DNA of 6,931 nt, taken from assembly GCA_900545505.1 (NCBI GenBank), contig UQZC01000086.1, positions 1 through 6,931 on the forward strand, written 5' to 3'. The notes below the pieces were generated by a model. That model was not told where the DNA came from. It saw only the letters and a program-made list of their open reading frames with translations, and made no database searches. Position 1 is the first letter of the stretch; each line of letters begins with the position of its first letter. This document shows positions 1-5,338 of this stretch, piece by piece. Position numbers and translations under genes: made by a program. Source of the DNA: an uncultured Collinsella sp. (GTDB lineage Bacteria; Actinomycetota; Coriobacteriia; Coriobacteriales; Coriobacteriaceae).

Positions 1-1344
1 GGCTACAAGCGCCTCATGGCCCCCTCGCTGGAGCGCGAGGCCCGCGCCAAACTCACTGTCCGTGCACAGATCGAGGCCATCAACGTCTTTGCCAAGAATC
101 TCGAGGGCCTGCTCTCGGCACGCCCCGTCCGTGGCGCCCGCGTGCTCGCGCTCGACCCGGGCTACCGCACCGGCTGCAAGGTCGCCGTCATGGACGAGAC
201 CGGCAAGCTACTCGACCACGGCGTGGTCTACCCCACCAAGCCGCGCCACGACGTCGCCGGCACCAAGCGCGAGCTCGCTCGCCTCGTCAAAAAGGACGGT
301 GTCAACACCATCGTCATCGGCAACGGCACCGCTAGCCGTGAGACCGAGGAAGTCGTCTCGGAGTTCATTGCCGAGCAGGCGCCCAGCCTTCGCTACACCA
401 TCGTTAACGAAGCCGGCGCGTCGGTGTACTCGGCTTCCGAACTCGCCAGCCAGGAGTATCCCGACTTGGACGTCACCGTGCGTGGCGCCATGAGCCTGGG
501 CCGCCGCCTGCAAGACCCGCTGGCAGAGCTCGTCAAGATTCCGCCCCAGTCCATCGGCGTGGGCCAATACCAGCACGACCTTGACCAGGCCGAGCTTTCG
601 CGCACCCTGGGCCATGTGGTGGAGGACGTCGTCAACCGCGTGGGCGTCGACGTCAACACCGCGAGCGCAAGCCTGCTGGGATATGTATCGGGCATCACGC
701 CGAGCGTGGCCAAAAACATCGTGGCCTACCGCGAGGAAAACGGCGCCTTTACCGATCGCCGCCAGCTCAAGAAGGTCCCCAAGCTGGGACCCAAGGCATA
801 CCTCAACGCCGCGGGCTTTTTGCGCATTAGCGGTGGCAAGAACCCGCTCGACGCGACAAGCGTCCACCCCGAGAGCTACGAGGTAGCCACGGCCGTCCTG
901 GAGCGCGCCGGCGTTGCGGCAAGCGAGCTCAGCCGCGGCGGCGTGCCCGACATCGAGCGCCGCCTGGGCAGCATCTCGGCGCTGGCAAGCGACCTGGACT
1001 GCGGTACTCTCACGCTCATCGACATTGTCAACGAGCTCAAGAAGCCCGGTCGCGACCCGCGCGACGACGCGCCCGAGGTGGTCTTTAGCCGCTCGGCGCT
1101 TTCCATCGACGACCTGGAGCCCGGCATGGAGCTCAAGGGCACGGTGCGCAACGTTGTGGACTTTGGCGCCTTCGTCGACGTGGGCGTGCACCAGGACGGC
1201 CTCGTGCACATCTCCAAGCTGGCCAACCGCTTCGTCAAGCACCCGAGCGACGTCGTGCGCGTCGGTGACACGGTCAAGGTGTGGGTCGAAAAGGTCGATC
1301 GCGACCGCAAGAAGATCTCGCTCACCATGGTGCAGGGGAAGTAA
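1..1344 (+). CDS. tex: Transcription accessory protein Tex, C-terminal part (5' end outside window)
   Basis: Tex is a conserved cytoplasmic nucleic-acid-binding protein linked to transcription and RNA processing. The frame is open from base 1, so the Met at base 16 is internal; the five visible codons before it read GYKRL. Counting from that Met, residues about 43-170 form the YqgF/RNase H-like domain, with the typical ALDPGYRTG stretch at 45-53. Residues about 198-275 carry helix-hairpin-helix repeats (LLGYVSGITPSVAKNIVAYR, then VPKLGPKAYLNAAGFLRI). Residues about 367-440 are an S1 RNA-binding domain (GTVRNVVDFGAFVDVG, DGLVHISKLANRFV). The protein ends two residues after the S1 fold with TAA. 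Family members are usually somewhat over 700 residues, so roughly the N-terminal 40 percent is missing here only because of the window edge. Nothing in the visible part looks damaged. It converges on the minus-strand transaldolase gene. Confidence 0.95.
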   Translation, partial: GYKRLMAPSLEREARAKLTVRAQIEAINVFAKNLEGLLSARPVRGARVLALDPGYRTGCKVAVMDETGKLLDHGVVYPTKPRHDVAGTKRELARLVKKDGVNTIVIGNGTASRETEEVVSEFIAEQAPSLRYTIVNEAGASVYSASELASQEYPDLDVTVRGAMSLGRRLQDPLAELVKIPPQSIGVGQYQHDLDQAELSRTLGHVVEDVVNRVGVDVNTASASLLGYVSGITPSVAKNIVAYREENGAFTDRRQLKKVPKLGPKAYLNAAGFLRISGGKNPLDATSVHPESYEVATAVLERAGVAASELSRGGVPDIERRLGSISALASDLDCGTLTLIDIVNELKKPGRDPRDDAPEVVFSRSALSIDDLEPGMELKGTVRNVVDFGAFVDVGVHQDGLVHISKLANRFVKHPSDVVRVGDTVKVWVEKVDRDRKKISLTMVQGK

Positions 1345-1353
1345 ACCGCCAAA

Positions 1354-1569
1354 GCAAGGGTACCCCCTGTAGCGACGTGCAAAATCGCGAGTATTCTGTA
1401 ATTTCCGCCGTTCCGAACGCCCCACAGAGACAATAACGTCAAAAACAGCCCCCGTTTTAGCGACATTAGAGCCAGAACGGGGGCTGTTCCATGCTTCGGT
1501 AAACTGGTAAAAGCCTTTACCTTGCTGAATACTCTCAATTTTGCACGGCGCAGGCAGGGGTACCTTTGC
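1354..1569. repeat. 216-bp imperfect nested palindrome between tex and the transaldolase gene
   Basis: Three blocks on the left match, in reverse complement and in the same register, three blocks on the right. GCAAGGGTACCCC (1354-1366) pairs with 1557-1569 at 12 of 13 positions. GTGCAAAAT (1377-1385) pairs with 1538-1546 exactly. GAGTATTC (1389-1396) pairs with 1527-1534 exactly. All paired positions add up to 2923, so the arms are collinear. Nested inside are the 13-bp terminator stem at 1444-1488 and a small hairpin, GGTAAA-AGCC-TTTACC, at 1506-1521. No reading frame in it is convincing, no transposase is present, and I see no target-site duplication at its edges. It could be a non-autonomous repeat of the MITE or intergenic-palindrome kind, or two facing copies of a regulatory or terminator unit. 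The identity is unknown; the pairing is directly visible. Confidence 0.7.
1441..1488 (-). terminator. Rho-independent terminator, U-tract on the minus strand
   Basis: AACAGCCCCCGTT at 1444-1456 is perfectly reverse-complementary to 1476-1488. The stem can extend by one G-U and one A-T pair, leaving a loop of about 15 nt. Reading the minus strand, the stem runs directly into TTTTT (complement of 1441-1445), the canonical form, so it should end transcripts from the transaldolase gene whose stop lies about 240 bp upstream. On the plus strand the stem is followed by CCATGC with no T-run, so termination of tex here would be weak or need another mechanism. Confidence 0.75.
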
Positions 1570-1746
1570 CCACGGCAGGATATGGAAGCCTATCGCCAAC
1601 CTACCGGCAAGCTCGTGCCGGCAGCCCCGGCCTTCCCTTTCCCTAGCGCGACCCTCGCAAAGCGCGTGAGCGATAGGGAAAGGGAAGGCCGGGGCGAACA
1701 GCCCATGGCGCAGCCAGTGTTCGCCCTACGGCAGAATATGGAAGCC
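1565..1746 (-). repeat. Diverged direct repeat of the transaldolase 3' end (copies 1565-1590 and 1720-1746)
   Basis: The last codons of the transaldolase gene plus a few bases (1720-1746, minus strand) recur about 155 bp downstream at 1565-1590. The copies differ by two substitutions and one inserted or deleted base. The second copy lies in the same frame as the gene and would encode AIGFHILP against ALGFHILP at the true end. The extra A in the gene copy makes the TAG stop (GTAGGGC versus GTGGGC). The 22-bp inverted repeat lies between the copies. This looks like a remnant of a duplication or insertion at the gene's end; the downstream copy is unlikely to be translated. Confidence 0.7.
1624..1695. 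repeat. Perfect 22-bp inverted repeat (long hairpin) just downstream of the transaldolase stop
   Basis: Bases 1624-1645 are exactly reverse-complementary to 1674-1695, with a 28-nt loop. One arm is pyrimidine-rich and the other purine-rich (GGGAAAGGGAAGG core). The hairpin begins 31 nt after the transaldolase stop on the minus strand. Neither side is followed by a T-run, so it is not a standard intrinsic terminator. A small CCGGC/GCCGG hairpin (1604-1621) follows it on the minus strand. A role in mRNA 3'-end protection or an origin as a repetitive palindrome are both possible. Confidence 0.8.
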
Positions 1747-2430
1747 CAAAGCGGCGATATCCTTGGCAAAACCGCGAACGGTGTCGAGCGAGACCTCGTA
1801 CGGGTCGCGACCGATGTTCTTGCGCTTGGCCAGGATGCTGTTGGGCACCGTGATGATCTGGCAACCACAGGCCTCGGCCTGGTAAATGTTGATGAGCTCG
1901 CGCGTGGACGCCCACAGGACCTCACAGTTGGGCTTGGCGGCGGCCTTCTTGACCGACTCCGTCATAAACGGAATGGGGTCGACGCCGGTATCGGCGATAC
2001 GGCCGGCAAAGAGCGAGATGATGGACGGCGTCTCGGCGTCAACGGCTTCGACCATCTCATCGACCTGCGTAGGCGTAAAGATGGTAGTGACGTTGACCTT
2101 GATGCCGTCGGCGGAAAGCTTGCGGACCAGCTCGGCGGTGGACTCGCCCTTGGTGGTCACGCACGGAATTTTGACGTAGACGTTCTCGGCCCAGGTAGCG
2201 ATCTCGCGGGCCTCGACCTCCATGGTCTCGACGTCGTCGGCAAAGACCTCAAACGAGACGGACACATCGGTGATGTGAGCCAGGACCTCTTTGGCAAACG
2301 CGCGGTAATCCATCACGCCGCCCTTCTTCATAAGGGACGGGTTGGTCGTGAAACCCTGAACGTTGCCGTTCTCGTACATGTCGAGCATGCCTTCGAGGTT
2401 TGCACCGTCAGCGAACACCTTGATTGCCAT
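1726..2430 (-). CDS. Transaldolase / fructose-6-phosphate aldolase-like enzyme (TalC/FSA family)
   Basis: A 234-residue class I aldolase-fold protein of the small transaldolase/FSA family, cytoplasmic, expected to form or cleave sugar phosphates through a lysine Schiff base. Visible family landmarks are KVFADGANLEGM (4-15, with active-site Asp8), GFTTNPSLMKK (26-36), YVKIPC (85-90, with candidate Schiff-base Lys87), VNVTTIFT (112-119), SLFAGRIADTGVDP (139-152) and LWASTRE (172-178). All expected core residues appear present. I chose ATG at 2430 rather than the upstream in-frame start at 2454, because AAAGGAA (2439-2445) sits 8 nt before 2430 and family members begin at this point. It ends with GFHILP and TAG. 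It is preceded by a 193-bp gap after the co-oriented HAD gene, so it may have its own promoter. Whether it is a true transaldolase, an FSA or an aldolase of other specificity cannot be told from sequence alone. Confidence 0.92.
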   Translation of the reverse strand: MAIKVFADGANLEGMLDMYENGNVQGFTTNPSLMKKGGVMDYRAFAKEVLAHITDVSVSFEVFADDVETMEVEAREIATWAENVYVKIPCVTTKGESTAELVRKLSADGIKVNVTTIFTPTQVDEMVEAVDAETPSIISLFAGRIADTGVDPIPFMTESVKKAAAKPNCEVLWASTRELINIYQAEACGCQIITVPNSILAKRKNIGRDPYEVSLDTVRGFAKDIAALGFHILP

Positions 2431-2438
2431 CTGCCTGA

Positions 2439-2445
2439 TTCCTTT
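2439..2445 (-). promoter_or_regulatory. Ribosome binding site fixing the transaldolase start
   Basis: AAAGGAA on the minus strand lies 8 nt before ATG 2430. The upstream in-frame start at 2454 would place this site inside the coding region, so 2430 is preferred. Confidence 0.75.
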
Positions 2446-2535
2446 CGCTTGCACATGGGCGTTAAACTGCTAAACACTTTACCTACGTTTATCAAGGCGT
2501 GAGCTGCGGTTTTTTATCTTCTCGGCAAACGGTAT

Positions 2536-2551
2536 AAACACCTCAGTGTTT
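2536..2551. promoter_or_regulatory. Small inverted repeat in the transaldolase leader, possible operator
   Basis: AAACAC-CTCA-GTGTTT is a perfect 6-bp inverted repeat with a 4-bp spacer in the 193-bp gap (2431-2623) upstream of the transaldolase. The half-site TAAACAC recurs at 2471-2477, nearer the gene. The gap is clearly more AT-rich than the genes around it, as expected for a promoter region. A weak minus-strand promoter (TTGCTT, 18 bp, TATCAA) can be drawn just upstream of the repeat, but it is not strong enough to list on its own. I recognise no known regulator consensus, and the rest of the gap shows nothing else clear. Confidence 0.35.
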
Positions 2552-2623
2552 GGATTGATAAATCGATTGAGCATGCAAAAGCAAAGAGTCGCAGTTTGAG
2601 CAAACGTCAGAACGTGGGATTCA

Positions 2624-3451
2624 TTAGATGAGGCCGAAATGCTGCATCGCTGTGACGGTGCCGTCGTGTGCGACATCATCAGTCACGTAGTCGGCGAGCG
2701 CCTTGACCTCGGGCATAGCGTTGCCCATGGCCACGGCCGTCTCGACAGCGGCGAGCATACCCAGATCGTTGCCGGAATCGCCAAAGCCAAAGGTGCGCGC
2801 GTTGCCGGTGCGACCCAGGTATTCCAGCGCTCGCGCCACGCCCACGCCCTTGTCAATGCCCTTGGGGCTCAGCTCGCGATTCTGGCCACCGGTGTTGCAC
2901 AGCTCAAACTCGCGATCGATAAAGCCGTCATCGTTGGCCACGCGAGCCAAACTGGGCACACTGAGGCATACCTTGCCCACGCGCAGACGGCCGTCGACGC
3001 GCATTTCCTCGGTGCTGTGCACCACAGAAGTGCCAATCAGAGACGACTGCTCAACACCCGCGGGTTCCAGGGCAAAAGTAGCCACGTTGGTCTCGAAAAA
3101 GGCTTCAATCCCTGCCGCGGCCATACGGCGTGCAAGCTCCTCAACAATGTCTTCGTCAAAGCAGTCCTCATACACCACGCGGCCCTCGACCTCGAGCGTG
3201 GCGCCCGCCATGGCAACGACGCCCGCGGGGTCGAGCGCACGCAAGCTATCGGCGATGAGCCACAGGGGGCGACCCGTGCAGATAAACGCCTTGTGTCCCG
3301 CGTCGCGCAGACGATGAAACGCCTCGACGACCGCCTGCGAGGGGCGAACCGCCGAAAAGTCCTTGTCGGTCATGTTGTCGGGATCGAACGACGTCAGCGT
3401 GCCGTCCACGTCAAAAAAGAGCACAGCGGGTTCGGGACACGCATCAATCAT
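2624..3451 (-). CDS. Cof-type HAD-superfamily phosphatase (HAD-IIB)
   Basis: A 275-residue cytoplasmic haloacid-dehalogenase-fold hydrolase. The four HAD motifs are visible: motif I FFDVDGTLT (12-20; nucleophile Asp14, acid/base Asp16), motif II ICTGRP (57-62; Thr59), motif III around KGIDKG (197-202; probable catalytic Lys201), and motif IV GFGDSGNDLGML (222-233; Asp225 and Asp229 for Mg2+). The cap domain between motifs II and III and the overall length fit the Cof subfamily, whose members dephosphorylate sugar phosphates, nucleotides, FMN or pyridoxal phosphate. The substrate cannot be read from the sequence. I chose ATG 3451 over an in-frame start at 3487 because AAAGGAA (3457-3463) lies 5 nt upstream and the HAD fold begins shortly after. 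It is divergent from rlmKL across 75 bp and co-oriented with the transaldolase downstream, with no terminator that I can see between them. Confidence 0.92.
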   Translation of the reverse strand: MIDACPEPAVLFFDVDGTLTSFDPDNMTDKDFSAVRPSQAVVEAFHRLRDAGHKAFICTGRPLWLIADSLRALDPAGVVAMAGATLEVEGRVVYEDCFDEDIVEELARRMAAAGIEAFFETNVATFALEPAGVEQSSLIGTSVVHSTEEMRVDGRLRVGKVCLSVPSLARVANDDGFIDREFELCNTGGQNRELSPKGIDKGVGVARALEYLGRTGNARTFGFGDSGNDLGMLAAVETAVAMGNAMPEVKALADYVTDDVAHDGTVTAMQHFGLI

Positions 3452-3493
3452 ATGGGTTCCTTTCGAGGATAAGGGCAAACGAAGCATCCATCA

Positions 3494-3499
3494 TATAAT
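3494..3499 (+). promoter_or_regulatory. Candidate -10 element for rlmKL
   Basis: A perfect TATAAT lies 27 bp before the rlmKL ATG in the 75-bp divergent gap shared with the HAD gene. No good -35 is found at 17 bp spacing (AAGGGC at 3471-3476) and there is no extended -10 TGn. The predicted leader would be only about 20 nt and would contain the ribosome binding site AGAGAGG at 3514-3520. I see no clear minus-strand promoter for the HAD gene in the same gap. Confidence 0.5.
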
Positions 3500-3526
3500 G
3501 GAGCGACGCAACCAGAGAGGTCACCC

Positions 3527-5338
3527 ATGGAATTTTACGCAAGCTGCCCCGAGGGCTTTGAGTCCGCACTCGCCGATGAGCTTAAACGCCTCGGGCTTTC
3601 GCATGTTCGCCGGCTAAAGGGCCGCGCTACATTTGAGGGCGAGCTCGAAGAAGGCTACCGCGCCTGTCTGTGGTCGCGCCTGGCGAGCCGTGTGTTCGTG
3701 GTACTCGGGCGCTTTGAGGCGCAGGATGCCGATGAACTGTACGACAGCGTTTACGACATCGCCTGGGAGACCATCATCCGCCCCGGTGCCACCATCGCCA
3801 TCACCGCCCGCGGCGTGACCGAGCAGCTGCGCAACACGCGCTTCTCGGCCCTGCGCGCCAAGGACGCATTGTGCGACCGCTTGGCCGAGGCCACGGGCCG
3901 TCGTGCCGATGTCGACGCCGCCGACCCCGATGTTCACCTACTGCTTTCGCTGCGCCAGCGCCGCGCGAGCATCAGCCTGGACCTTTCGGGCGACCCGCTG
4001 TTCAAGCGCCTGCCGCCCGCGGCGACCCGTGCCGGCGAGGGTGCGCACGTGTTGCGCCCCGACTACGCCGCCCTGGTGCTGGCGCAGGTCGGCTGGACCG
4101 CACTGTGCGAGCGCGAGTTGACGGCCGACGATTACGAGAATGAAGCCCTTCCCACGCTAATCGATGCCTCGTGCGCCGGCGGCGGCCTGTTGCTGGAAGC
4201 CGTGAACATTCTGACCGACCGCGCCCCGGGCGCCGCACGCGAGCGCTGGGGCTTTGAGGGCTGGCAGCTACACGACGCCGCTCTGTGGGAGCAGCTGCTT
4301 GCCGAGGCGCGCGAGCGCGAGGCGGCAGCGCGCGAGCGCCAGGCGCGCATCGTGGCCATGGACATTGACCCCACCGCCCGCAAGACCGCCGAGCGCATGG
4401 TCAAGTGTGCCGGCTACAAGCGTTTTGTCGACTTTTGCGCTGCCAAGCCCGCCACCGTGCTGGACCATGTGGGCGCTGCCACCGGCGCCGCCGTGGTCGC
4501 AGACACCACCGAGACCCCGCTTCCGCTCATGCACGACGCCATGACACTGGTCGGTGAGCTGCGCCGCGCGCCCGAGCTTATCGCCGCGCCGGTCGCCGCG
4601 CTCACCCGCGATGGCCTTATGGCCCGCGCGCTCCACGCCGAGCCCGCGCGCTCCATCGCCGTCATGCCCAATAACGAGGAGGCGGCTATTGAGGTTTGGC
4701 CCTCGCTCGACCGCGCCGCCTCGGCATTCGAGGCTGCGACCAGCGCAGATGCCGAGGAGCAGACCGCAGACGCTCAAGACGAAGCCGCCAACGCCCCCAT
4801 GCCCGAACCCGCTGCCACACTCGACCTGGGCGACGGCAAGCCGGCGCGGTCACCCCCCGCCCCCCCCCGGCCGGGGCGACGGAAAGCCGCTGCCCGTGCT
4901 CATCCCGGAGTCCGAGCAGTTCGCCAACCGCCTGCGCAAGAACGCCCGTCTGCGTCGCAAGTGGGCCAAGCGCGAGGGCGTGAGCTGCTACCGCGTCTAC
5001 GATGCCGACCTGCCCGATTACTCCGCCGCCATCGACCTGTACGAGGGCTGCCCGCAGACGCCGGGCCGCTGGCTCGTCGTCGCCGAATACGCCGCGCCCA
5101 AGACCATCGACCCCGCACTGGCCCAGGCCCGTATGCTCGACATCTTGGCCATCGCGCCGCGCATCCTGGATGTTCCCGCCGAGCATGTGCACGCCAAGGC
5201 CCGCATGCGCTCGCGCGGCGGCTCGCAGTACGGCAAGCAGGGCGCCGGCAAGGGTGGCTCGGGCGAGCGCGCCAACATCGCGCGCCGTCGCCTACCGCTC
5301 ATCGAAGAGGGCGGCCTTACCTTTGCCGTCAACTTTGA
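3527..5338 (+). CDS. rlmL: RlmL half of RlmKL as it actually reads (603 residues with out-of-frame tail)
   Basis: Residues 1-155 hold an N-terminal ferredoxin-like/THUMP RNA-binding region resembling E. coli RlmL (ACLWSRLASRVFVVLGRFEA, LRNTRFSALRAKDALCD, SISLDLSGD). Residues about 180-395 are the Rossmann methyltransferase domain, recognisable by TDRAPGAARERWGFEGW (230-246). Its key motifs are altered. The usual DPMCGSGT SAM loop reads DASCAGGG (213-220). The RGYR stretch after LSGD is replaced by PLFKRLPPA (157-165). Where NPPYGERL is expected, the protein has VADTTETPLP (324-333), and no NPPY occurs anywhere in this half. The family fold is therefore present but probably inactive as a G2445 methyltransferase; this is inference. 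Residues 396-437 are an Ala/Glu/Asp-rich linker. After about residue 447 the frame is wrong and the remaining 156 residues are Arg/Pro/Ala-rich and unlike any domain. Confidence 0.75.
   Translation: MEFYASCPEGFESALADELKRLGLSHVRRLKGRATFEGELEEGYRACLWSRLASRVFVVLGRFEAQDADELYDSVYDIAWETIIRPGATIAITARGVTEQLRNTRFSALRAKDALCDRLAEATGRRADVDAADPDVHLLLSLRQRRASISLDLSGDPLFKRLPPAATRAGEGAHVLRPDYAALVLAQVGWTALCERELTADDYENEALPTLIDASCAGGGLLLEAVNILTDRAPGAARERWGFEGWQLHDAALWEQLLAEAREREAAARERQARIVAMDIDPTARKTAERMVKCAGYKRFVDFCAAKPATVLDHVGAATGAAVVADTTETPLPLMHDAMTLVGELRRAPELIAAPVAALTRDGLMARALHAEPARSIAVMPNNEEAAIEVWPSLDRAASAFEAATSADAEEQTADAQDEAANAPMPEPAATLDLGDGKPARSPPAPPRPGRRKAAARAHPGVRAVRQPPAQERPSASQVGQARGRELLPRLRCRPARLLRRHRPVRGLPADAGPLARRRRIRRAQDHRPRTGPGPYARHLGHRAAHPGCSRRACARQGPHALARRLAVRQAGRRQGWLGRARQHRAPSPTAHRRGRPYLCRQL
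4828..4889 (+). repeat. 16-bp direct repeats bracketing the rlmKL frame break, offset 46 bp
   Basis: GGGCGACGGCAAGCCG (4828-4843) and GGGCGACGGAAAGCCG (4874-4889) differ at one base. Their offset, 46 bp, is one more than a multiple of three, exactly the frame change seen. Collapsing the two copies into one joins the two halves in frame with a normal-looking linker. The segment between contains the C runs and the 12-bp palindrome CCCCGGCCGGGG (4865-4876). Confidence 0.8.
4853..4868 (+). repeat. Poly-C tract (C6-G-C9) at the rlmKL frame break
   Basis: Six Cs at 4853-4858, a G, then nine Cs at 4860-4868, directly followed by GGCCGGGG. Loss of one C, or gain of two, would put the RlmK half back in frame with the RlmL half. 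Tracts of this length are prone to slippage in cells and to length errors in sequencing. Confidence 0.85.

Noticed and set aside
208..1599. 463-codon minus-strand open frame
   Set aside because: It is antisense to tex, which has clear domains. Its composition is typical of GC-rich antisense frames, and its only recognisable piece is the stray copy of the transaldolase end at 1565-1590.
1590..1925. Small minus-strand frames (90-111 codons) over the 22-bp inverted repeat
   Set aside because: They run through the hairpin and the transaldolase coding region out of frame and have Arg/Pro-rich composition typical of shadows.
1522..2502. 326-codon plus-strand open frame
   Set aside because: It is the shadow of the transaldolase gene on the opposite strand, and its translation shows no family motif.
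2501..2524. Possible plus-strand terminator (GC-rich stretch then six Ts at 2510-2520)
   Set aside because: No stable stem can be drawn before the T-run and no plus-strand gene ends here.
2479..2679. 66-codon minus-strand frame between HAD and transaldolase
   Set aside because: It overlaps the HAD 3' end, has no convincing ribosome binding site and no recognisable feature.
2639..3472. 277-codon plus-strand open frame
   Set aside because: It is antisense to the HAD phosphatase, whose four motifs are intact on the minus strand.
4554..4868. ATG 4554 as a separate start for an RlmK protein
   Set aside because: The frame between 4554 and about 4868 lies under RlmL coding sequence and translates to low-complexity Ser/Arg/Pro sequence. 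RlmK similarity begins only near 4875.
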